A DNA stretch of 64,000 nucleotides, from contig JADNYJ010000004.1 of the NCBI GenBank assembly GCA_015501075.1, positions 620,001 to 684,000 on the forward strand, in the 5' to 3' direction. The notes below the pieces were generated by a model, which saw only the letters and a list, made by a program, of their open reading frames with translations, was not told the DNA's origin and did no database searches. This DNA comes from Gymnopilus junonius (lineage: Eukaryota > Basidiomycota > Agaricomycetes > Agaricales > Galerinaceae). The first letter of the stretch is position 1. Each line of letters begins with the position of its first letter. The position numbers and the translations under genes are program-made. This document shows, piece after piece, positions 45,143 to 56,441 of this stretch.

Positions 45143-46039
45143 AGGACCCGGTCTATAGCAGAAACGCTCAGATCCCTATCCGGACAGATTTTGTCACATT
45201 TTGGCCAAACGGCCCAGTGCCAATCTGGACAAAAATGGGGCAAAATGCAAAATCGGCCCGAACCTTTATCCGGACAAGAGGCGAGGGGATGAAAAAAGCT
45301 TGGGCCACCTATCCAGACAGAAAGCTGGTTTGGCCAAGAAGATTGGCCACCCTTTGAGAGGGCTTGGGCGCGTGAGGCCTGAAGTTTGATTCTGTGCACA
45401 ATTAGAATCTTTTTCTTAGGTCTAATGTACTACTTCATTCTTGACAAATCCAACCATGCATCAGCAGAGAAACGTAATTGGCAATCAATTTTTGCTACTC
45501 TAGTCTTCTAAGTTTTTCGTCTTAACACTTCGTTGCTTCGAATATCATGGTCCAATTTGGCAAACTTTTTCCTTATTTTGGACATATGGATGCAATAGCA
45601 ATCGAAGATAACGAGCTGCCATTTAAGGAAGGCAATTGGATCGGACAAGGAAAAATATACAAAGAGGAGAAAAGCAACTGACAGCCGCTCTCAAACTCGC
45701 CAAAAAAGGCGGTGCCACAGAGATTTTGGAGGAGTAGGGCGTTAGTGGTCTTTAATGTCAAATAGAGTCCTGTAATTAATTCCGAATGTGTTCGTTTACT
45801 GTTCAGCGGTCTCTAAATACCATTTGCGACCTGTTACACCAATTTCTGAGTGTCCTATGAGGCCAGATCTGACCATCCGGACGTGCGAGGCCGCAAAAAT
45901 TAGCCCGATCTGGCCATCCGGACAAATTTTCAAAAATTTGGGGTAGGCCCGGTCCAATCCGGACAAAATGGCCTTGAGGGCGTCCGGACAAAAACCCCAT
46001 TTTCGGGATCAGACCTTTTCTGCTATAGACCGGGGTCCT
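45143..46039. mobile_element. 897 bp hAT-like non-autonomous DNA element
   Basis: Both ends begin AGGACCC(C)GGTCTA and continue TAGCAGAAA (22 bp terminal inverted repeat with one indel). GCGGTGG is duplicated outside each end (45136-45142 and 46040-46046); a seven-base match fits a 7-8 bp hAT-type target duplication. Sub-terminal regions at both ends contain many copies of ATCCGGACA or variants, in mirrored orientation, as in hAT transposase-binding arrays. The interior (45400-45800) is AT-rich and codes for no transposase. Confidence 0.85.
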
Positions 46040-46092
46040 GCGGTGGGATTGGCAAATTGAAACGAGATAAATTTAGTTTGATCGATTATGTA

Positions 46093-46538
46093 ATGCTCAC
46101 ATCCCCATTGCTGGACCGCACTCCCTCTCCAAAAACCTTGTACGGACTCGACGATGTCCTTTGTCAGGCATCCATACTTCCCTCACATCCTCTATGGCCT
46201 AGCTCTCACATCAATATCTATGAACTGATAAGCCAACGGAAGTCTGTAGAAGAAGAACGATACGCATGATAGCCCGACTGACCATCCTCGAGTCTATCAA
46301 ACACCAGCTTGAGTCTCCGGACGCGTTGTCCAGCGATCATTTGGAACGTTTGAGGAAGTTGGCGAAGATTCAAGCTGAGGGTGTTAAAGCTGCCTCGGGT
46401 GGAACGGTGGTCGCTGCTGAGAGCAAGGATGAGGTTAAATGGAGCGATATTTTCCGTGGAAAGAAACCTGTCGAGACAGAAGGGGTGAATAAGTGGGAGA
46501 AGCAGGATATCGAAACACGTATGCATTCGTTCTTTTGA
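46093..46538 (+). pseudogene. Fragment of an unknown conserved gene
   Basis: A frame from MLTSPLLDRTPSPKTLYGLD to INIYELISQRKSVEEERYA stops at 46269. The sense continues one base out of frame as IARLTILESIKHQLESPDAL, LRKLAKIQAEGVKAASGG and WSDIFRGKKPVETEG, then ends at a putative donor (GTATGC, about 46518) with no recognisable next exon. One missing base near 46266 would join the two. The product looks helical and charged; the family is not identified. It sits directly after the hAT-like element, so it may have been truncated by rearrangement. Confidence 0.45.
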
Positions 46539-46883
46539 AGCCATCTTCTTATGTTGACGTTTATAATATTAGTACAAAAGGAATTATCGAAGTGATTCCC
46601 CCAATTTTATCAGGCAACATCACCAGATGTTAGGAAATATATTTCCCATCGTCCTCCTCCCGGTTCACTTCATTAAACGTTAGTCAGGCCGGCAATGGCC
46701 TCAGTGCTGTAAGTGGCAAGAAGAACGCTCTACAGAAGCTGTGGAATATTTCCTTCAACAACAGGACTGGGAAATAACAACAGGACTGGGAAATGATAGA
46801 GGGAATGGATTCCAATGAATGATGTGATGTATAAGTACATGAGATGGGTAGTATTGGTATGTAGTTGGAACAACAGAGAAAAA

Positions 46884-48590
46884 TTAAAATTCCAAGAAAT
46901 TCCACGTCTTAGTTGAGTCCTCAAAAGTTGGCTGCCCGAAAAGAGACGTAGGCGAGCGACCAAAACCGGATACTTGCCGATCAAAAGCAAGGGGAGGAAA
47001 AGGAGTGGCATCTGGAAGAGGAATAAGAGGTTCAGTAGAGGTTGTAGATGAAGGAGCCGAACCCGTCTTCGCATCAGTTGCAGATGCGCTGGACGTGAAG
47101 TAGATAACCTCGGCTGTAGGCTCAGTAGCTTGCTTGGCTGCAGCTCCTCCCGCTATCTCCGTCTTCGTCACCCCGTCCCCACCAGTCCCAGTTACCGCCC
47201 CATTCCCATTTTTGCCCGCCGACAAATCCTCCTTCGCCCCCTTCTCCGCCTCACTCTGCTGCCGATCAACAGCAGCAGCAGTCTCAGACCGGCGCTGAGC
47301 TTCCTCCCCAACATTACTTGCCAGCTTTTTTGTTGCTGTTGCTGTTTTTGTTTTTGTTTCCTCCTCTGCTCCCACGAGCGGTGCTGGGAGTTTCGGGTGG
47401 GTCGTCTCCGATGCCTCCGTTGTTGGAGTTGGCTTCGTTGTCGTGGAGTGAGCTGGAGGTGGCGGTGGTTGAGCCGTTTTGGGAGTTTGCGGAGTCTGGG
47501 GCTGTTGCTGTCCCCTTGTCTTTTTGCCCTTCGGTTGCGCCTCCTTCTGTTCCTGTATTTTCACCTTTGGGGGTACCGGTGGGGTAGTCGCCTTCTGCTC
47601 CGTTGATTCCATTGGGGGTGAAGATAGAGGTGGCGGTGTTGTCTTTGTTTTCTGCTAAAAAAGAAGGGGAAAAAAAAAGAAAATGAGGTCAGGTACAACC
47701 GTAATCAATCAAGCAAAGGGATCAATACCAATGCACCTGAAGTATGAAACCCATTGACCGCGCTCGTTGACTGACCTTCCTCCTCCTCGAGCGGCGCATT
47801 AGGAGCAATCTTAAACAGCTCCCGAACGACCTCATGTAAATCCGCCCCTTTCAGCGTAGGTGTCAACGGGCTTCGCACACCAGAAGGTAACCTAGCCGCC
47901 CTGGCCTCCTCTCGCCCCTGGGCGATTTGCAATGTCGTCTCCATGCCCAAGTCAAAACCTTCTGTTAACGTCAGTGGTTCCTCGCGCTCGATGAGCGCCG
48001 CATAGCGCGGAATAAGGATGTTACGGTCAACATCGGTTTCATGGTAGAGCTTGATACGCTTGACATCAAGCATGGGCTTTTGTTCGAGTTCGCGCACAGC
48101 GAGGGCTTTGACCTCGGGGAAAGACCAGCGTTGGGCGAGGACTAGGATTGAGGACCAGTCTTCTACTTCCGCGTCATAGAGGGAGAATTTACTGTGTTGA
48201 CCAGTCAGTCTTTACTCGAATGACAAAAATCAATGGGGTTAACGTACGGATTGTAAAATACCCATAAGAATCTGGCAAATTCTGCGGGCGTAAGGTCTTC
48301 CAGGATGATAGCATTGGAATCGTCAGAGCCTTGTGGCTTAGCACCAGGAGAGGCGGGGACGACCAGTTGTTTCCTGAACCAGTTCGACTCGCGTTCAAAA
48401 AAATATCGATGAACTCGGAAGTGGATATGCTCTACCTAAAGAGCGAGAGGCGATTGGATTGAGTATTTGCGTGCACTAAAATTTGCAGATGAAAGGAAAA
48501 ACTTGCCAGGATGCAAAGATCACCGCCAAGGATGTAATACTCATCATGGCGTTTAAGAGTCTTCCACTCCGTATCCATCTTGGGAGGCAT
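46884..48590 (-). CDS. BTB/POZ protein with long low-complexity tail
   Basis: Exon 1 (48507-48590) encodes MPPKMDTEWKTLKRHDEYYI and the BTB opening GGDLCIL. Its donor is GCAAGT, a GC-AG intron; the two paralogs at 51 and 55 kb have GT at this position. Later exons give VEHIHFRVHRYFFERESNWF, LEDLTPAEFARFLWVFYNP, FSLYDAEVEDWSSILVLAQR and AVRELEQKPML, then ERYAALI-type and GMETTLQIAQGREEA segments. A final intron (donor GTATTG near 47728) adds about 255 residues rich in Thr/Pro/Ala/Gln with no domain. It is the first of three same-strand BTB genes. The intergenic stretch 46539-46883 holds nothing recognisable. Confidence 0.82.
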
Positions 48591-50685
48591 CGACGAGTAA
48601 CGATACAAGATACAAGCTCAACTCGACCAGAGCGAGAAAGAGATCAAGTAAGGAGGTGTATGACCTGAGTCACAGGTGGGGGGATTTGTCGTCTAGAAGA
48701 TCAAGATTACACTCTATATAACAAGAGAAAAAAATCAACACGTGTATAAAACACGTTCCCGTTGTTCCCCCGATCGACATGAGGCAGGCGTTATGCTGCA
48801 TGCAAATAGGGTCCCCATAGGGTTAAGCGGCGCCGAGTTTGTCCTTCCCAGTCATAAGCTTTGACGGGGGCGCAGGGTAGAGCCTCCAGGAAGAAAAGCC
48901 AGTGCCTATTGAACAGTGGTGCAGCATTGTTCGTCCACGTAAGTCCCGTATTGTACTCATTCTGAAGGTTATGAAATATGTAATTGAGCAAGTCGAGACT
49001 AGTCAGGGACGACGGTCGTGGTGGACGTTCTTGTCCAAGAATGGTTTGCCGGATCGGTCCGCCATCAGAAGCGCAGAATTAGCCGCACAGTGCGAAATCA
49101 TCGACTACGGCTCTCCTCTGTTATTGACGGGCATGGTCCCCAATTTCTCCGATACCTGCGTTGTGGTCATCGCGAGGCATGATGCAGAAGCTTGCAATTA
49201 CGAACTCAAAGTATTTATGTACCTCTGACACAACCGCAGCAAAGATAACGTTCACAGAATGGGCTGGGCAATCTCGTTACAGCTACTTGACCGTCGACGG
49301 ATCACTTCAACTTTTCATCGTGTACGTGAGGCTATGGACGTTGGGCGAAGGGCCTGAGACAGACCTATTATTTCCCAGTAATGTGACGATGCAGTCATTA
49401 CGTGACGAAAAACCCCTCCTTTCCAAAGCAATTCCAGAGCAGGAGGTCTCACCAGCTCGAGGAAGCGATATTGACTTTTCATCATGAATAACCTGCTTAA
49501 TACGATGAAGCAAGCGCTGGGACCCCTCGGTGGGCCTGACTTTTACTCGCTCGAGAACGAAAATGATTATGAGCGACACTTTCAGGGCTCATGCGCCGAA
49601 ACTTGGAGATTGCATTTTATGGACTCGAAACCAAAGAGATAGTGGTAAGTTCAGGTCTGCGCGACCAGAGATATTCCCCATGATAATGTTTACATCTTTT
49701 CGATAGTCGCTTATCAAAACGCTCAAGACTGGCAAATACGTTCCACCTGAAGATTTGCCAGCACTCTATCTTTGTTCAGTGTCATCCTTGTACTGCAGAA
49801 AATGATTTCTAAATTCTCTATGCTTCTGCTATAGATCGAGAAGACCTGAGGATTGGAGAAAACCGTCTGACTGCTTGCGTCCCTGTTGCGAATGAACAAG
49901 GTCATTGACTCGCCCAGCATCTCTGATCTGGATGAATATCTGAGTATATAACCTCAGGTCGTTGTGACTTCATCTCTTCTCTGCATGGATATGATGGATT
50001 GTGTACCTATTCGATGTTACGAACGAAGAAAAACATGCTGCAAGGCCAAGGAAAGAGTTAAAGAAGATAATTCCTGAAGGCGCAAGACGAAACCAGTCCT
50101 CATCTTAGTCCCGCATCCAGATGCTTCAGGAGTTGCTAACGAAGCAGATATCATTGCACAATATGACCTAGCGAATTTGTGGAAAGGGTCTGTTCATCGA
50201 TTGTTACGTTTATACCAATTGTACTCATCCGCTCGTCAGGGTAATGGATCCATTGCCGTGTTTGCATATACTCTTTCTGCGAATCAGCTTAGAGGGTAAC
50301 CATGCAGGATTCGAGTGGTTTCTACAGACATTTCAAGAATTTCTGGCCTATCTAGTAAACCAGATTTGTCTCGTGTCGACTGCTTGATGTAAAAAAATAA
50401 GTAAAACTACACATATTCATTTTTGGCTGAGAACAAACATTACGATAAACAACTTGTCCATTTTCTTCGGAAGGTTTTGGGCGTAGCATCTATGACATTG
50501 ACACAAGAAAAAATTACAGAAAATCAGGAGAAAGGACCTTGAACAATGTTAAGCAAGATAGCAGTTTCAGTTAAACATCCCTTACCAGATCAACAGAAGA
50601 ATCGCCAAAAGCAAGCCCGCCAGTGGTCAATCAAACAGGCTAAAACCGCTGCTTGCGCCATTGACTTGACGCCGCCCACCCTTCT
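48591..50685. other. Unassigned region with weak coding signal
   Basis: On the + strand, 49010-49320 can be spliced to RSWWTFLSKNGLPDRSAIRS, EIIDYGSPLLLTGMVPNFSD and KITFTEWAGQSRYSYLTVDG. Another piece near 49590-49790 reads MRRNLEIAFYGLETKEIV followed, after an intron, by SLIKTLKTGKYVPPEDLPAL. No family is recognised and stops interrupt any longer model. It may be a decayed gene. The rest, including 50000-50680, shows nothing. Confidence 0.35.
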
Positions 50686-51639
50686 TCACATTTGCTGTTC
50701 CTTTACCCTTGATTGACGATCGGAACTTCCACTGACGCCGCCAACTGGAGCTACAAAATGACAGTATGTATTAGCAAAAAATCACAGCAAAAGGAAGACG
50801 AACAACATACAGGTAGGGGACGTAAGGTTATGCTCCTCCCTGAACCTAGCCGTCGAACCCTGCTCCAAACCGAGCTGCTTCTCGAGTGTCCTGAAGACAT
50901 CCCCTTCTTCCAAACCAGCAGGCAGCGGACTGCGACCCTCATCGGAGGGATTGGCCCTGAGCTGTTCACGAGCGGAATTGATCAAGACAGTCGTCTCGAT
51001 CCCCAGAATGGTGGCTTCCTCGATAGTAAGTGGCGTGTCACGGGCACAGAGTTGGGCATAGAGCGGGATGAGGTGTCGCGGGTCAACCTTGTATCTTTGG
51101 TACAGCGACATCTTGGAGACAATGTCTAGGTCGGGCTTCTTCTGCAGTTCGCGAACAGCGAGCTCCTTCACTTCAAGGAACTCCCACTTGTCGGCGAGGT
51201 TCAGGATGATGTTCCAGTCCTCAATACTGGTGTCGTACAATGAATACTTCCTGTCATAGGCCGACAGTAAGCAAAGAAAACAGTGAGGCAAGATTCTAAA
51301 GGTGTGACGAACGGGTTGTAAAATACCCAAAGTAGTCTTTCGAACTCATGAGGGGATACATCTTCGAGGACGATCGGGTCATTGTCGTTGGTACCTTCCT
51401 TGATATCTCCAGGCGAAGCTGGATTCAGTTTTCTGTTGAAAATGGGCGACTCTCTTGCGAAGAAATAGCTGTGAACCCGAAGAGGGTCCGATCGGCCTAA
51501 GAGGAGAGGTTACAGTCATTTTCCGGGTAGGCAAGAAACCTGGAAAGTAACATACGAGGACATGCAAGTCTGCTGCATCTATGTAATATCGGGGATGGTG
51601 GTCGAGGACAGAAATGCTGTCGTTACGAGATTGTGACAT
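50686..51639 (-). CDS. BTB/POZ protein
   Basis: Starts MSQSRNDSISVLDHHPRYYI, then AADLHVL; GT-AG intron; PLRVHSYFFARESPIFNRKL and LEDVSPHEFERLLWVFYNP; intron; YSLYDTSIEDWNIILNLADK, AVRELQKKPDLD, GIETTVLINSAREQLRAN; and a last exon ending QSRVKEQQM at 50686. The architecture equals the neighbours at 46.9 and 54.6 kb. At the second exon's start the frame needs one more base (TTAG followed by GG where GGG would restore GRSDPLRVH), again a possible homopolymer loss. The BTB fold mediates dimerisation and possibly Cullin-3 binding. Confidence 0.8.
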
Positions 51640-52324
51640 TTCGGTCGGGGTGAATTTCGGCTTTCGGGGAGCGACAGAACAGCAATCAGGTCCAAACTTC
51701 AAGACGAGGACAGCAAAGGGAGGGAGCAGGAAGGGTATAACAGCAGAAACGATATCGCTATCAAAGCGGGGATGATATACAAAATAACTTTGATACCCTT
51801 GCCTCGGCCTCATCCTGATCCTCCTACACGTGTTGGGGGTATTGTTAGTTCCGTGCCTCGAGGCATGAAAGATACAATAATGGGCGCTTATTCGAAGGTC
51901 AATGTCTCCCCTGCAAGGGTCAAGGAGCGGGTGTAGTTAAGTGCAAGTCAAGATCTGATGCAGCACGAAGCAGCGACGTCAAAGAAAGAAAAGTCGCTGT
52001 CACCGACCCGTCAGTTTTGCTTTTCTTGCGGACACAATGGTGTAAACGGTGTTCTGGAATTCAAGAACCAATACACGAGGGCTCCAAGAAGGGACGGTGT
52101 TTTGCTTATGTCCAGCAGGTGGAAGGAAGAAATGGCGAGGCCCTTGTGGGTCCTCATGATCGCTATTCAAGTCCTGACAAACCTTGCTTGACATGTGTAT
52201 GTGAATATTTTACGCCATGAGCCCATGACTGCGGCTGCGGGCATATTATTGGTAAAGGGTTCAATGTGAATTCGAAACGATTTGACGGGCCGATATCGAT
52301 TAGCCATTAGTTAGCAGAAGAATA
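51640..52324. other. Intergenic, no gene seen
   Basis: Spacer between the BTB gene and the PARG gene. No feature recognised. Confidence 0.4.
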
Positions 52325-53348
52325 TCAAAGCTTTTCCTTCATGGTCTTTGCCCTGGAAGTCGCCGTCGAAAACGTATCTTCGAAAACCTTGTACGTAGAA
52401 CTTCCAAGGACCGCAAAAACCACCCTGTCAAATGAACGTCCAAACCTCGCATTCGGGCCGACTAGTAACTCCCTCCAAATCCCAGCAACAAGCTCGACCC
52501 TATTCCTAAACACCCCAGTCCCAAAGCTCCCAAGAACCACATTCCTCACGTCGTTCCTTTCAAATAAGTAAAGAATGCGCGCTATGCGTTCTTTCATCGC
52601 AGCTTCGAGCTGACTCTCGTCTGTGCTCCCTCTCGAGGAGGTACCGGCGGACGACGCCTGCGTTGACGGCTGCACTGGAGACGATGTCCACTTCGATAGG
52701 CGGGAGCCAGTCGCCTTGGTCGGAGCGGAAGAATAGGACACGTGGGATGTAAAGCATTGCATGACTGTAATAACCCTCCTTTGGGTCCTTTCTGTGCAAT
52801 TTGAAGAATGGCTGACCAGTTTTGCTAATCAAAGCCGGGTATATCGCCGATGAACGAGCAATTGATTCTTCCTAGTATAGTCATTTATGAGTACCTTCTT
52901 AGAAATAACTCACAACGGTACCTACCTGAGCTTGTGCTCCTCCAATAAACCCTCCTCCTGGATTCTTTGCCGATGCAAAATTGAGGACGCCAACTTTTGA
53001 ATTTTCCTCTTTCTCCGTCACCAAAAGCTCTTTGAGGTTCCGCGCACCAACAAGGGTAGAGCATGCCGATACAGTGATCTCGGTTTCTGAAGTTGAAGTC
53101 AGTCTAACATCATCGGCACTGGGCGCACTTGAGGACCATTCGGATGGGTCAGAATCTGGGCGGAAGAGCGTAGTGTTGTTAATCATGTAGTCTGTAGTTT
53201 CTTTTAGGTCATAGGTGACGCCGCCAATCTCAAAACTGCCATCTTCGATCGCTTTGAGTGTGGTGGCAGCGATGTTTTTCAAAGAGATTTTCGGGCCCTT
53301 AGCGGACGCTGGCGCAGCGGCTGTGCTACTACTGGGTCTGTTTTCCAT
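52325..53348 (-). CDS. Microbial-type poly(ADP-ribose) glycohydrolase (TIGR02452/DUF2263 family)
   Basis: Exon 1 (52926-53348): MENRPSSSTAAAPASAKGPK, IAATTLKAIEDGSF, TEITVSACSTLVGARNL and VGVLNFASAKNPGGGFIGGA ending QAQ. After a 50-60 nt intron: EESIARSSAIYPALI, YYSHAMLYIPRVLFFR, IVSSAAVNAGVVR, MKERIARILYLFERNDVRNV and VLGSFGTGVFRN. The joined sequence contains GGG-x7-QEE, the catalytic signature of PARG macrodomains, with the two catalytic glutamates supplied by exon 2. Such enzymes remove ADP-ribose polymers from proteins. The frame changes by one base near 52650 (GAGAGGGAG run); dropping one G restores it. Upstream in-frame codons reach 53663, but the ATG at 53348 fits the family length. 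Confidence 0.87.
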
Positions 53349-54606
53349 GATTATCTTTTTCTGTTGAGCAACAATAAGATGTGAAGGTCCTGAAGGGGAA
53401 GGCCACCTGAAATGCTTTACTGGAACGAGCACTGGTGAATGGCGAGATAGATTTTGCAAGACCAGTGTACCCCTAATCAACGGCATAAAATATGAGATCT
53501 GCGTTTCAAAATGAGCTGTCAAAGACGAACCAGTGACTCGCGGAGAAGATTTATCCTGATCTATCTTGACTCCTTGACGGTACCGTCGATGACATCGCCT
53601 GACACTGCGAACTGAAATCCAACCCACGGTGGCTGTCCATGGCAATACAATCGGTAATTTCACAAGATATACAATCCGACAGTGTGTGAGTTAATGAAAT
53701 GACGTATTCCTTGCACAGGGCGTAAGATATAGCGATTCGCGATGCAAAGGCTAGGAAAAGAGCCACCCGACATCTGAGAAGCTCGACTTGCTTGCATGAG
53801 ATGTCAGAGTGAGAATTGCAGAAACAAGAGAGGTGATTGCTTTCAATGGACCCAACGTTTGTTCAAATGCTGCCACTTGGCGCAGTGATGTCCACCAGTT
53901 GGATGGGGCACCACGGAATGTGGAAGAGAGATGTTCAAATTCAAGTTCAACTTCGTTGGCCCAAGATCAGTGATTTACACGTGACCTTCGTGTTGGCCCT
54001 AAGTTGCCCCTAAGTTTTGATGCAGAAAAGTTGGTTACCGCAAAAGCATACAAACAGCATAGACAAAATAATCTATATAATGCGTATAAAATGAGAGTAT
54101 TTGATGACAAGTAAAAGAATGATAGTCCAGAAAACGCCGACGAAGAAGAGAACAGTACGGACTGGCAAGATAACGAGAACACCGACTGCGCTCCCATTCG
54201 ACCGTATCACAAGAGCGTGCGTCGAAATACGGGAAGAACTGTCTAACGGAGTTACTTCCCCTTCCCCAATTTCAAGCTGCCCAGGAATCTTTTGAACGAG
54301 TTCGACCTCTTCGCCGGCTGAGGGAAAAGAAAAGGTCATTAGCTGAATCAAAGGACAATCTGAAAGAAATAGATTACATTACCAGTATTTCCCCTCTGGT
54401 CCAGGTCCACAAGAAAAAAAATCTTCATACACGTACGCATTCGAACATTGTATCGATCCTAACCATCTGACGGGGAAAAGAACTCGACGAAGGACCTCCT
54501 TTTGCAAGGCCCGAAAGGTCAGTTACGAGCTTTCTTTTTCGCTATAATATGCCAACGATCAGAAAGAGTGAAAAGGATTATACAAGAAACTACCAATCCA
54601 CCTGGA
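53349..54606. other. Intergenic, no gene seen
   Basis: Promoter region of the PARG gene and 3' flank of the next BTB gene. A hydrophobic minus-strand frame (about 54073-54351) has no support and overlaps presumed 3' sequence. Confidence 0.4.
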
Positions 54607-55348
54607 TTAATCTTGATCGCTCGACGAGGGCAGAACAATGGTCTGGAGGACGAATTCGTCTTGAGGAGTAAGTGGTGCTCCAGATGCCTGCGAGAGTAAG
54701 CGTTCACGAATTCGGAAGATGGAAAGGGTGGTTTCCACGCCCAAAACCTTCAGATCTGCGTCACTGGGGCCGTCATCCCTAGTAGACAGAATGGCGTAAA
54801 GTGGAACGGTGTGTATGGGGTGTGCCCGATAAAGAAGATAAAGGTATAAGCGCTGGACAACAGACAAATCGGACAGATTGAGATTTCTTATCGCTAAATC
54901 CTTTACTTGGGTGAATTCGTATTCACATGCAATATTCAAAATGGCAATCCATTCTTCGGATGTCGCTTCGTAGACAGAGTATAAACTAGGAGAATGTGAG
55001 GTTTAAATGAGTGAGAAACGTATCTCCTCACGGGTTATAAAAGACCCAAAGAAATTTGGCAAAATCTCGCGGGCTGCTGGTCTTGATGACGATGGGGTCT
55101 GTATCCATGGAACCAGGCCGCACTTGGTTCGGCTCAGGGTGGGCCCACAAGAGATCACGAAATTTGGGGGAATCACGTTCAAAGAAGTACGAGTGAGCCC
55201 TAAAGAGGACGTTGCCTACCTGGAAAAACCGCGTGCAAGAGTTTAATTCAGTTCACAGCAGGATAGAAACTGAGCGTCATACTTGAAGGTATAAATCACC
55301 ACCAGGTATATAGTATTCACGATGGTGTTCAATTGGTTGATTCGACAT
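54607..55348 (-). CDS. BTB/POZ protein
   Basis: Exon 1 (55283-55348): MSNQPIEHHREYYIPGGDLY, then LQ; the donor is GTATGA. Exon 2: VGNVLFRAHSYFFERDSPKF and IKTSSPRDFAKFLWVFYNP. Exon 3: YSVYEATSEEWIAILNIACE, VKDLAIRNLNLSDLSVVQRL, HTVPLYAILSTRDDG, GVETTLSIFRIRERLLSQ and a stop after SSSDQD. The frame is intact. It is the smallest of the three neighbouring paralogs and lacks their C-terminal tails. Shared intron positions show tandem origin. Confidence 0.83.
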
Positions 55349-56441
55349 GTTAAGAATCTACACAGAATATTGTAAAAGGAATCAAGGGAGAAATGGATGT
55401 ATCAGGAGCGTAAAAGGACATCAGAAAGGATGCCGACTCACAATCCGAATGTATGAGCGAAATTTGAATTAAGGATAAACAATCTGGGTGGAACTGACCT
55501 CGTCGAGTTTTGGCCGTCCCCATTTTATACAAAATTCAGAGTTGGTCGGTCCGCACATGAGGCCGCAACTTGAACTTCATCTTTGTCTCTTGGTCGCGAG
55601 TTGCTGGGTAATGGAATGAACGTTCCGGAAGTGGCTGAGACTGAGCGCCCATTCAACGACCAGCGCCAGCAGAAAGTATACCTCATTGCAAGAAGAATAC
55701 AACACCACGATTCATGATTCCGAGCCCATGCGTCCTATTCAAAGGCATGAGAAAAGACCTGGCAGCCATGAACAACGCACGCCTTTTTCGAAAAAGAACG
55801 GCTAAATAATAGCAAGGGAGTTGGGACTACTTCTTCAAGAAACGCGTGCCGCTCAATCATACATCGCGAAGCGAAGAAGTTCAGCTCAAGCATTGGCGGT
55901 AACTGTCGCGTGCTAAAAGAACAAAGACACGCACCACACGCTATAGGAAAGGCGTTTCGGGCTCCAGTGCTTCCGCTGCAAGACAATAATCCTCGAGTGA
56001 GTGATTCTCCAACAGATCTTCAATCAGACGTTATAAAGGGCTGAGAATCATCCAGCCACAGGCTTTAATGAAAAGAACATGACCCGACTCACATGGCGCT
56101 GGGCGCTTAAGCAGAACTTCTCCGAGGCGATAAACAGTAAGTTCGGTTAGGATGTACATAAATGCAGGTAATTTCCCCACACGACGCAATTCATCTATTC
56201 ACTCGCGTCATCCGCCGCGGGTGTTATTTTGACGATTGAATGATTGAACAACTCATGATGAGTACAAGGCAGGATCTTTCTTAAACACAAGCCCTGATAC
56301 AGGTTTGACGAAAATGTTTTCAAATGCTTTCTTTGCTCCTTGATTAAAATATGCATTGGACTTGACAGAAAGTAAAAAGCAGGGCATGGTGCACACTAAA
56401 CATACATTCCATCCACAAACGTGCGCCTGTGAGCAGCACTC
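55349..56441. other. Intergenic, no gene seen
   Basis: About 1.1 kb. No frame with protein character and no repeat was recognised. Confidence 0.4.

Noticed and set aside
52899..53663. Extended N-terminus of the PARG gene
   Set aside because: The upstream in-frame codons lack family similarity; the ATG at 53348 fits family length.
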